NCBI GenBank assembly: GCA_937899145.1
Contig: CALBPW010000070.1
Location: 1 to 5,329, forward strand
DNA length: 5,329 nt
Direction: 5' to 3'
Source of the DNA: an uncultured Bacteroidota bacterium
GTDB taxonomy: Bacteria; Bacteroidota; Bacteroidia; Bacteroidales; SZUA-534
Part shown: positions 1 through 5,329 of the stretch, piece after piece
Position numbering within the stretch: position 1 is the stretch's first letter
Layout: the number at the start of each line of letters is the position of its first letter
Translations under genes and position numbers: made by a program
The notes under the pieces: model-generated
Told to the model about the DNA's origin: nothing
What the model saw: only the letters and a program-made list of their open reading frames with translations
Database searches by the model: none

Positions 1-1
1 G

Positions 2-499
2 AAGCACAAGGTGATACCAACCATACTGAGCCGCTGCCAGGTGTACGACTTCGCACGTATCACAGTGGCTGACATCATTCATCATCTGCAGTATGTGGCA
101 AGGCAGGAGGGCATAGAGGCTTCGGAAGAAGCACTGAACGTGGTGGCACTGAAGGCTGACGGAGGCATGCGTGACGCACTCTCCATCTTCGACCAGTTGG
201 TGTCCTTCTGCGGCAACCATATAACCTACGAGCAGGCGATAGAGGTACTTAATGTGCTTGATACTGAGTACTATTTCCGTACAGTGGATTGTGCCTTGCA
301 GAACGATGTGTCGCAGATGCTCCTCTTGTTCAACAACGTGCTCAACAAGGGTTTCGACGCACAGAACTTTGTGCTTGGTCTGGGGCAGCATCTGCGGGAC
401 CTGCTGGTGAGCAAGGATGCGGTGACGACCAAACTGCTGGAGACTTCCGACAGTATCCGACACCATTATGCAGAGCAGGCGCCGAAAGGTGCAAGGTAA
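2..499 (+). CDS. dnaX: DNA polymerase III subunit gamma/tau, internal fragment (5' and 3' truncated)
   Basis: Clamp-loader ATPase subunit that helps load the beta clamp during chromosome replication in the cytoplasm. The frame is open from base 2 (K-H-K-V-I-P-T), so the gene begins outside the window. It shows the sensor-1 region (IPTILSRCQ, followed by YDF), the sensor-2 motif (GGMRDALSIFDQ), and then the domain III segment typical of Bacteroidota DnaX (LNVLDTEYYF, LNKGFDAQNF, LRDLLVSKD). The Walker A and zinc-binding part would lie upstream. Similarity ends around A-E-Q-A (base 481); the last codons before the stop at 497-499 are not DnaX-like, and the usual C-terminal part of domain III and the tau extension are missing. 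GC is about 53% over the first 60 bases, with many G/C-ending codons, unlike the genes to the right. Because dnaX is essential, a real truncation here is unlikely; I read the end as a contig misjoin. Family identification is firm, and the 3' end is artificial or rearranged. Confidence 0.9.
   Translation, partial: KHKVIPTILSRCQVYDFARITVADIIHHLQYVARQEGIEASEEALNVVALKADGGMRDALSIFDQLVSFCGNHITYEQAIEVLNVLDTEYYFRTVDCALQNDVSQMLLLFNNVLNKGFDAQNFVLGLGQHLRDLLVSKDAVTTKLLETSDSIRHHYAEQAPKGAR
482..490. other. Probable chimeric junction dnaX / argH
   Basis: Rightward dnaX similarity ends at 481 and leftward argH similarity ends at 484, so two unrelated, convergent, truncated core genes abut within a few bases. 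GC content and codon usage change at the same place: G/C-ending codons to the left, A/T-ending to the right. The simplest reading is an assembly or amplification chimera of two Bacteroidota DNAs. A true rearrangement would have destroyed an essential gene. Confidence 0.75.
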
Positions 500-603
500 A
501 GATCCATTTGGCGATCAAGCCCGACTGTAAATTGTTCAACAAGTCTATTTGTTTCAATGCCTTTGTCCCAAAGCTTTGCCGGTTTGCTATTATTAGAATT
601 CAT
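484..603 (-). CDS. argH: Argininosuccinate lyase, N-terminal 40 codons only (3' truncated at junction)
   Basis: ArgH cleaves argininosuccinate to arginine and fumarate, the last step of arginine synthesis. Reading leftward from ATG at 601-603, the peptide begins MNSNNSKPAKLWDKG and continues ETNRLVEQFTVG-DRQMDLYLAPF. KLWDKG, the xxEFTVGxD-like segment and the LAPFD-type ending are hallmarks of the family's N-terminus. The family normally continues D-V-L/x-G-S-x-A-H after LAPF; here the next residues are GACSA and a stop at 466-468, which are just the opposite strand of the dnaX fragment. So only about 40 of an expected 450 or so residues remain. Codons are AT-rich and agree with the genes to the right, so this piece belongs to the main body of the window. 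The start is chosen because it gives a short N-terminal tail before KLWDKG; the frame is open further upstream but without family similarity. A -7 element lies about 66 bases upstream. Confidence 0.85.
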
Positions 604-668
604 CTGTTTGATTTTTAAACATTTACATACACAGGCACAATAAAGCCGTTTTTGCGCCACAATTGGCA

Positions 669-676
669 CAAAATTA
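669..676 (-). promoter_or_regulatory. Candidate argH promoter, Bacteroidetes -7 element
   Basis: On the leftward strand this reads TAATTTTG, an exact match to the Bacteroidetes sigma-ABfr -7 consensus TAnnTTTG. It would start transcription near 660, leaving a leader of roughly 60 nt before the argH ATG. The -33 region at the usual spacing is only T-rich (TCTCTTTTTA), with no clear TTTG, so the call rests on one element in AT-rich DNA. Confidence 0.4.
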
Positions 677-704
677 GCAAAAATGGTAATGTAAAAAGAG
701 ATTG

Positions 705-851
705 TTAGGCTGCTGCCGAAGTTTTTGTTATGGTAGCAGTACGTGATGATAAATGGTTAGCTGTGCGTATGTAAATCGATGAGATTTTTTTGCATGTGTC
801 GCAAACGAAATCGAAAAGTGCCAAAAAAAGAAGTGCAAAACGAACTATCAT
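705..851 (-). CDS. Possible small ORF (48 aa), leader-peptide candidate upstream of argH
   Basis: I do not recognise this protein. Leftward ATG at 849-851, stop at 705-707, 48 residues. It starts MIVRFALLFLALFDFVC (a hydrophobic stretch), has a C-D-T-C pair of cysteines and ends in a Thr/Ala-rich tail (RTATITKTSAAA). A good leftward -7 element lies about 40 bases upstream and AAGG sits 3 bases before the ATG, which is closer than ideal. Its end lies about 100 bases before the argH start and overlaps a hairpin. That layout resembles a regulatory leader peptide, but it contains only 3 Arg codons, so classic arginine attenuation is not evident. It may equally be a chance ORF in intergenic DNA; a longer in-frame extension to 977 is open but not supported by anything. 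Confidence 0.22.
   Translation of the reverse strand: MIVRFALLFLALFDFVCDTCKKISSIYIRTANHLSSRTATITKTSAAA
710..739. repeat. Inverted repeat / hairpin, 8-bp arms
   Basis: CTGCTGCC (710-717) and GGTAGCAG (732-739) pair over 8 bp in a rightward transcript, with one G-U pair. In a leftward transcript the same arms pair 7 of 8 with one A-C mismatch, around a 14-nt loop. On the leftward strand a T run follows (697-693), but about 12 nt after the stem, which is too far for a standard intrinsic terminator. It could be part of an argH leader structure or have no function. Confidence 0.35.
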
Positions 852-888
852 AAACCTTGAATTTATTTTTCCCCAATTATTAACGTTG

Positions 889-896
889 CAAAAATA
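889..896 (-). promoter_or_regulatory. Candidate leftward promoter, Bacteroidetes -7 element
   Basis: The leftward strand reads TATTTTTG followed by CAACGTTA, an exact TAnnTTTG match with the TTTGCA-type continuation often seen in Bacteroidales promoters. Transcription would start near 880 and run through the small ORF into argH. No TTG is seen at the normal -33 position; that interval adjoins the inverted repeat at 920-936, which could mean an activator-dependent promoter. Confidence 0.45.
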
Positions 897-919
897 CGAT
901 GATTGGCGACTTATGGTTG

Positions 920-936
920 CTTTTATTTGATAAAAG
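920..936. repeat. Perfect AT-rich inverted repeat (operator candidate)
   Basis: CTTTTAT-TTG-ATAAAAG: 7-bp perfect arms with a 3-base centre. It is placed 24 bases upstream of the leftward -7 element at 889-896, about where a -33 box or activator site would be. No T tract follows on either strand, so it does not look like a terminator. Short AT-rich palindromes occur by chance in such DNA. Confidence 0.35.
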
Positions 937-1007
937 TTGAAATAATATACGTCAGTCGCACCGTAAGTATTCAACAAGAAACAGTTCGTTTTGACAATAA
1001 AACCTTT

Positions 1008-4000
1008 TTATATCCTCAAACCAAACAATACGACATCGTCTGTCTGATGGTCGGAAGGGCCGCGCCAAGCCTCATAGGTAGTATTCAATATCTCTTTTTG
1101 TTCAGCCATCGGCTTTTGGTGTATTTCCACCAACAACTCACGCAAGTGCTTGCTCATAAACTTACGTCCCGACTCATAACCAAATTGGTCTTGGAAGCCA
1201 TCGGAGAAGGTGTATAAGCAATCGCCTTTCTTGACTTCCATGTCGACACGCTCAAACGGATCAAGTTTCGCATAAATACCAACTGGCATTTTGCTGGCTT
1301 TTATAACTTGCGCTTCTCCATCACGGATAAGAACCAATGGATTGTTGGCTCCTGCAAACGATAGTGTCATCGTTTTTTCGTTTAGCACATACATGGCCAC
1401 GTCCATTCCGTCTTGGCTACGGTCTTTCTTTTCGCCATCGGGGTTGTCTTCGTCGCCACGCTGACGCAAACTTGTGATAATTGCCTCGCGCAGTTTATTA
1501 AGTATCATATCGGGGCTGAGTTCGGAACCGACAATATAATTCAGGTTTGTCATACCAAGCATACTCATAAATCCACCCGGGACACCATGACCTGTACAGT
1601 CGGCAACAATGCTCACTTTATAATCGCCAAACTGTCCAAACCAATAATAGTCGCCACTAACCACATTACGTGGTTTGTAGAGCAGGAAGTGGTCAGGGAA
1701 GATGCGGTTTATGGTAGCATCGGGAGTAAGTAATGCCCGCTGAATGCGGCGCGCATAGTTGATACTCGATTGTATTTCGTCTCTTTGCTTTTCAATTTCA
1801 TCTTTTTGCAATTCAAGTTGATCGTTTTGGGCACGAATTTCTTCGGTTGCTTCTGCTACCATCATTTCCAATTTTTTCTTTTCGGCAAGTAATCGGCGCG
1901 TATTCCATTTAACAATACCATAAACCAATATTACCAACAATATCAAATAGATAATATAGGCTACTATAGTACGATAGAATGGTGGTTTTACACGGAAATG
2001 ATATTCGGCTATATTACTTTCGACACCATAAATGTTACGCGCCCTCACCATAAATGTGTAAGTTCCTTCAGTTAAGTTTGTATGCGTAACCTCAGTACGT
2101 GTTGTCCATTTCGACCAGTTTTTTTCTGAGCCTTTCAGCATTGTGCTATATTCTGTCCGGTCCGATTCTTCAAAAAATGTCGCACTATAAGTTATATCTA
2201 AATTATTCTGACTATAAGGCAAAACTATTTCATGATTTGGATTTTGCGTAAGCGACAATTTTCCTTCATCTGTAGTGAACGCGCCATTAAAAATGATTGT
2301 AGTATCGTTAGCTATTACGCTGCGGATGTGCACATTGAATGGGATGGTACTACTTTTTGGAACATCGTAGCCAAATGGTTTTTCAGCATGATAGCTAAAC
2401 AAGTTTGTTGACGCGCCAATCCAAACAGTTCCTTTTAAATCCACATAAATGGCATCGGCCCATTTATTAGGCAGGCGCCGAAATGGAGTATCAAACACTG
2501 TGTAACCACCTTCTCCATCGGGTTTTGCAAATTCTATCCAATTTTGACGGGCTCCGCGGCGACAGCTCATCACAAAGCCATCACCATATTCTTGTATCCG
2601 ATAAACACCTTTGGTGGTATCTGCCGCAAAATTGCCAAAGTATGTTGAGCGGACAAAACGTTGTAATGAATCTGAAAATTCCATAATACCATCAGCGGTA
2701 CAGAAAAATAAATGACCGCGCATGTATTTAATGTTCACTTGTTCAGTGTTTATGCCATCTTCTTCATCATAAAAATAAACAGTGTCTTGATTATGTGGGA
2801 ACATCACAATTCCTTGTTGATCAGGGTTTGTCCAAAGGTTTCCTTCTGCATCTTCACACATAAAAGGAACCGCATTTACAACCTGCTTAAAACGTGGGTC
2901 TGGCTCATCTATCCAACCTTTGGGAGTGTATTTATATGTTGTTAAACTATAGCCAACACTTACATACAGATTATTTGGATTATCTTTACTTTGTATAGCA
3001 TAAGAAATGCTATTTTCTGTAAAACTTTTATTTAGCGGTTTTATTTGCGTCGCAAAACGTCCTTCAATCGCATACAAACCTGATTGTGTCGCACATAAAA
3101 GTTTTGTTTGACGTGAATTTGGTATTTGAAATACGCAGAAACCAAACGCACACGATTCAATACCATCGACACGCTCATAGATAGTAAACCCTTGATTATC
3201 GAGCGATTTATAATAAACGCCACTGTATGTTGCAATGTAAAGAATACCTTTATACTCTATGACTGAAGTTATAATTCCACCGTCAAGACCATTTTTTTCA
3301 TTTGAAACACGAATTGGGCTGCCTATTTCGGCTTTTGCAACCCCGTAATTCATCGCACCCCAAAGTGTTCCATTATTTGACACATAGGTGTTTATACCGA
3401 TATTATCGGAAAGTCCGCTTGTAGTATTCAGAACTGTTGTTGGACGGCACAACGAATCGAGAACCACAAAAGTAAAATCGTTCGATGTTATGAATGATGT
3501 TACAATTTCGTTTTTAGCAGTTTTTGTAGCCGAATACAAATTGTATGATTTTGTCTCAGTAAAAAAATCATCACCATATCTATCTAATTTTCCGCTATTT
3601 ACATCACTTTTAAAAACCCGTCCATTGTTCATTAAAAGATAATTAGCAGAATCCAATTTAATTGTACGAATCACCCCTCCTGCTATATTTTTTGAGTCAA
3701 ATAACCGGGAGCCTGTAACTACGTTTACCATTCCTCCAAGTAAGTTGCCCACATACAATGAATCGTTGATGATAAACGAGCGCGTGCTCATATCAGGCAA
3801 TTGATAGACATTTTGCAATTGCATATCGGCATAAACAAAATCGTACTCGTATGAGCAGAAGTAAGCTTTTCCGTCGTAATAATAAGTATCGTAAACAGCT
3901 GAGTATATCACGCTATCAGGCACTTGCTCAGATAATGACTTATATTGAAGATTGCCTATTGAGTCGGGATAGATATAGCCGAATTGAGAAACTGCGCCTA

Positions 4001-4280
4001 CGTAAATAACGCCATCGTCACCTAAAGCAAGTGAGTAAACGTACGATGTGTTAGGTATTGGTATTTGTCGCCATGTGATACCGTCGTATTCCAAAACAGA
4101 CTGATAATTAGCTACATATATAAACCCGCGTTGGTCTTGTACAATTGCCCAGTTTTGGTCTTCGGCATTATATTCTTCTGGCAAATAATTAGTTATAAAC
4201 GGATTTCCATACTTGTTTATTTGCGCGCCAACACTTAAAGTCAAAGCGCATATAGCTAATAATGATAGTAATTTTCGCAT
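1008..4280 (-). CDS. Membrane sensor phosphatase: propeller, Y_Y_Y, TM, coiled coil, SpoIIE/PP2C domain
   Basis: 1090-residue signalling protein. Residues 1-19 are a signal peptide (MRKLLSLLAI...SVGA). Residues about 40-640 form a large periplasmic beta-propeller of the two-component-regulator type; blade-like repeats include RGFIYVANYQSVLEYDG, DGVIYVGAVSQFGYI, KGILYIATYSGVYY and KGTVWIGASTNLFSY. A Y_Y_Y domain follows at about 690-765 (LDITYSATFF, EGTYTFMVRARN). One membrane helix spans about 771-791, then a charged coiled coil at 795-845 (QLELQKDEIEKQRDEIQ). A cytoplasmic SpoIIE-type PP2C domain fills 865-1090. Its metal-binding acidic residues are present: D877 (SGDYY), D894 (ADCTGHG), D1027 (FSDGF) and D1081/D1082 (QTDDV), so it should be an active Mn/Mg serine/threonine phosphatase. 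The architecture replaces the histidine kinase of hybrid propeller sensors with a phosphatase. Signal and substrate are unknown; no anti-sigma antagonist or partner kinase is in the window. The ATG gives a clean signal peptide after a purine-rich AGAGAAAGAG stretch. It is intact and divergent from the NfeD gene. Confidence 0.93.
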   Translation of the reverse strand: MRKLLSLLAICALTLSVGAQINKYGNPFITNYLPEEYNAEDQNWAIVQDQRGFIYVANYQSVLEYDGITWRQIPIPNTSYVYSLALGDDGVIYVGAVSQFGYIYPDSIGNLQYKSLSEQVPDSVIYSAVYDTYYYDGKAYFCSYEYDFVYADMQLQNVYQLPDMSTRSFIINDSLYVGNLLGGMVNVVTGSRLFDSKNIAGGVIRTIKLDSANYLLMNNGRVFKSDVNSGKLDRYGDDFFTETKSYNLYSATKTAKNEIVTSFITSNDFTFVVLDSLCRPTTVLNTTSGLSDNIGINTYVSNNGTLWGAMNYGVAKAEIGSPIRVSNEKNGLDGGIITSVIEYKGILYIATYSGVYYKSLDNQGFTIYERVDGIESCAFGFCVFQIPNSRQTKLLCATQSGLYAIEGRFATQIKPLNKSFTENSISYAIQSKDNPNNLYVSVGYSLTTYKYTPKGWIDEPDPRFKQVVNAVPFMCEDAEGNLWTNPDQQGIVMFPHNQDTVYFYDEEDGINTEQVNIKYMRGHLFFCTADGIMEFSDSLQRFVRSTYFGNFAADTTKGVYRIQEYGDGFVMSCRRGARQNWIEFAKPDGEGGYTVFDTPFRRLPNKWADAIYVDLKGTVWIGASTNLFSYHAEKPFGYDVPKSSTIPFNVHIRSVIANDTTIIFNGAFTTDEGKLSLTQNPNHEIVLPYSQNNLDITYSATFFEESDRTEYSTMLKGSEKNWSKWTTRTEVTHTNLTEGTYTFMVRARNIYGVESNIAEYHFRVKPPFYRTIVAYIIYLILLVILVYGIVKWNTRRLLAEKKKLEMMVAEATEEIRAQNDQLELQKDEIEKQRDEIQSSINYARRIQRALLTPDATINRIFPDHFLLYKPRNVVSGDYYWFGQFGDYKVSIVADCTGHGVPGGFMSMLGMTNLNYIVGSELSPDMILNKLREAIITSLRQRGDEDNPDGEKKDRSQDGMDVAMYVLNEKTMTLSFAGANNPLVLIRDGEAQVIKASKMPVGIYAKLDPFERVDMEVKKGDCLYTFSDGFQDQFGYESGRKFMSKHLRELLVEIHQKPMAEQKEILNTTYEAWRGPSDHQTDDVVLFGLRI

Positions 4281-4417
4281 TTTTTACTCTTTCTCTTTGG
4301 TTTTTCTACACTATTACAAAAAACGTGTAAAATTATAAAAGTATCTGAAACTTTGATATTATATTGCCATGATTATCATCATTTTTTTATTTTTTTGCAC
4401 AAACAAACTGATTTGTT
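4281..4417. promoter_or_regulatory. Divergent intergenic promoter region (sensor gene leftward, NfeD gene rightward)
   Basis: 137 bases between two divergent start codons, very AT-rich. Both genes must be driven from here unless one has a promoter inside the other. I find no exact TAnnTTTG on the leftward strand; the nearest are TACTTTTA (4343-4336) and TAATTTTA (4335-4328), each one mismatch. Rightward, TATTTTTTTGCAC (from 4388) resembles a -7 element with two extra T, 20 bases before the ATG, and a TTTG at 4352-4355 lies upstream. None is strong enough to name as the promoter. Confidence 0.5.
4369..4379. repeat. Short palindrome in divergent promoter region
   Basis: ATGAT-T-ATCAT, perfect 5-bp arms around one base, lying in the divergent intergenic region. 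It could be an operator shared by the two genes, but a palindrome this short is expected by chance in AT-rich DNA. Confidence 0.2.
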
Positions 4418-5329
4418 ATGAAAAGAATCCTATCCGCAATCCTGATTTTTGTCAGTATCGGCATATCGGCACAAACAAAAATTGATTCCACAACTACCGC
4501 CAGAGTTTTACAAATCAAACTAAATGAAGAAGTTAGCCCTGCAATGTGGCTGAAAGTACAACGTGGTTTTGGAAAAGCTCAACAAGATAGTTTCAATCTT
4601 ATCTTATTGCATATCAACACTTACGGAGGCACTGTACTTGATGCTGATTCAATACGTACTTGCATACTCAATTGCAAAATTCCTGTTTTTGCCTTTATTG
4701 ATAACAATGCAGCTTCGGCAGGTGCGCTAATTGCAATTGCTTGCGACAGTATTTATATGCGACATGGCGCAAACATTGGTGCCGCAACGGTTGTAAACCA
4801 ATCGGGAGCGGCAATGCCTGATAAATATCAAAGCTATATGCGCGCCATCATGCGTTCAACCGCCGAATCTCATGGCTGCGATACAATTATAAATGGCAAC
4901 GACACCTTATATAAATGGCATCGCAATCCGCAAATTGCTGAAGCTATGGTTGACGAAAAAATCAGTATTACAAACATCAGTGATTCTGGTAAAGTGCTAA
5001 CATTCACTTCTTTGGAGGCTGTAAAATATGGTTTTTGCGAAGGTATAGCTGAAAATATCGACGAATTGCTTGCTCAAACCGAATTTAAGCAGGCTAAAAT
5101 CACTGAATATCAACCGACTAAAATCGAAAATCTACTTGGATGGCTGATGAGCCCCGCTCTGCAAAGCCTGCTAATAATGGCGATTATTGGCGGGATATAT
5201 TTTGAAATGCAATCGCCCGGAATTGGTTTTCCAAGCATAATTGCAATAACCGCCGCTGTGCTATATTTTGCGCCCCAGGGGAAGTACGAAGATGGCTTCC
5301 TTGTCCGTGTTCAGGTTGCAGCGGCTGTT
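4418..5329 (+). CDS. NfeD-family membrane serine protease (ClpP class), 3' truncated
   Basis: Envelope protease of the NfeD long form (homologous to archaeal PH1510, which cleaves stomatin-type proteins), probably acting in membrane quality control. 304 codons are present with no stop. Residues 1-18 are a signal peptide (MKRILSAILIFVSIGISA). The ClpP/crotonase-like fold follows: INTYGGTV at 66-73, then NNAASAGALIAIACDS with the catalytic serine S100, then GANIGAATVVNQ and MPDKYQSYMR with the catalytic lysine K136, giving a Ser-Lys dyad. EAVKYGFCEGIAENI at about 201-214 is the family's usual domain end. Membrane helices lie at about 248-262 and 268-286 (LLIMAIIGGIYFE, SPGIGFP). Family members go on after LYFAP with more membrane helices and a C-terminal OB-fold domain; here the sequence departs at Q287, base 5276, into GC-rich unrelated DNA. 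So about 286 residues are genuine. A stomatin/flotillin-like gene commonly sits next to such genes, but would be beyond the break. The ATG is chosen for its clean signal peptide. Confidence 0.9.
   Translation, partial: MKRILSAILIFVSIGISAQTKIDSTTTARVLQIKLNEEVSPAMWLKVQRGFGKAQQDSFNLILLHINTYGGTVLDADSIRTCILNCKIPVFAFIDNNAASAGALIAIACDSIYMRHGANIGAATVVNQSGAAMPDKYQSYMRAIMRSTAESHGCDTIINGNDTLYKWHRNPQIAEAMVDEKISITNISDSGKVLTFTSLEAVKYGFCEGIAENIDELLAQTEFKQAKITEYQPTKIENLLGWLMSPALQSLLIMAIIGGIYFEMQSPGIGFPSIIAITAAVLYFAPQGKYEDGFLVRVQVAAAV
5276..5329. other. GC-rich foreign tail after NfeD break
   Basis: The last 54 bases have about 56% GC by hand count, against about 33% for 4561-4620 inside the NfeD gene. The rightward NfeD frame stays open (QGKYEDGFLVRVQVAAAV) but does not resemble the hydrophobic NfeD continuation. 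The leftward frame is also open and reads NSRCNLNTDKEAIFVLPL, which looks like plausible coding sequence, but I cannot assign it to a family. The composition change at the same point where similarity stops suggests a second chimeric join. Confidence 0.55.

Larger units (their letters stand above)
604..1007. other. 404-base intergenic region between sensor gene and argH
   Basis: AT-rich gap downstream of the sensor gene and upstream of argH, both leftward. It contains two leftward -7 elements, a 7-bp-arm inverted repeat, a possible 48-codon small ORF with a hairpin at its end, and no recognisable tRNA, rRNA or conserved protein. No convincing intrinsic terminator follows the sensor stop at 1008. 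The leftward strand just past the stop reads AAAAAGGTTTTATTG, without a GC-rich hairpin. This length is unusual for a simple promoter and leaves room for a regulatory leader of argH. Confidence 0.6.

Noticed and set aside
481..618. A +1-frame continuation of dnaX after 481 (residues A-E-R-C-K-V-K) that looks like DnaX sequence after a one-base deletion.
   Set aside because: The same bases read leftward encode the conserved LAPF end of the argH N-terminus, and the +1 frame loses any DnaX likeness at once (IHLAIKPDC...). argH explains 484-603 far better.
852..977. Longer version of the small leftward ORF, starting at 977.
   Set aside because: It begins upstream of the candidate promoter at 889-896, and the added residues show no conserved or structured pattern.
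903..1217. Rightward 104-codon open frame overlapping the end of the sensor gene.
   Set aside because: Most of it is antisense to the conserved SpoIIE C-terminus (WRG, QTDDV), it has no recognisable family pattern, and its open frame follows from the opposite coding strand.
1413..1733. Rightward 106-codon open frame inside the sensor gene.
   Set aside because: Entirely antisense to the catalytic phosphatase domain with its intact metal-binding motifs; no start signal or family likeness.
4307..4329. TACAC ... GTGTA inverted repeat upstream of the sensor gene.
   Set aside because: Arms of only 5 bp separated by 13 bases in AT-rich DNA; expected by chance.
1..5329. Circular element or phage/plasmid reading of the window.
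   Set aside because: The two ends do not join into a sensible reading frame, and all genes recognised are ordinary chromosomal types; there is no integrase, replication or terminal-repeat signal.

Overview
The window looks like a metagenomic or single-cell contig from the phylum Bacteroidota, probably order Bacteroidales. Three things point there: the argininosuccinate lyase N-terminus, a secreted propeller/Y_Y_Y/SpoIIE sensor of a type common in that phylum, and matches to the Bacteroidetes -7 promoter element (TAnnTTTG). The central body (about 484-5275) is AT-rich. It holds, leftward, the 5' end of argH (484-603) and a 1090-residue membrane sensor-phosphatase (1008-4280). Reading rightward and divergent from the sensor is an NfeD/ClpP-class membrane serine protease gene (from 4418) that has no stop before the window ends.

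The two ends do not seem to belong to this body. Bases 2-481 encode an internal piece of the DNA polymerase III gamma/tau subunit (DnaX) with clearly higher GC and G/C-ending codons. It stops matching its family exactly where argH, read from the opposite strand, also stops matching. At the right end the NfeD-type protein follows its family up to ...YFAP (base 5275), then becomes a GC-rich stretch of 54 bases unrelated to what NfeD proteins have there. Both edges look like chimeric joins (assembly, or amplification artefacts) rather than real gene fusions.

The 604-1007 gap lies between two leftward genes. It has two good leftward -7 elements, an AT-rich perfect inverted repeat, and a possible 48-codon leader ORF ending in a hairpin, all upstream of argH. 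The 4281-4417 gap must contain the divergent promoters of the sensor and the protease.

Functionally, the sensor would read an extracytoplasmic signal through its propeller and signal across the membrane to a cytoplasmic PP2C-type serine/threonine phosphatase. The divergent NfeD protein is an envelope-associated protease of membrane quality control. A regulatory link between them is possible but only suggested by the shared intergenic region. I see no mobile element, CRISPR array, tRNA or rRNA, and no clear evidence of a wholly new system.
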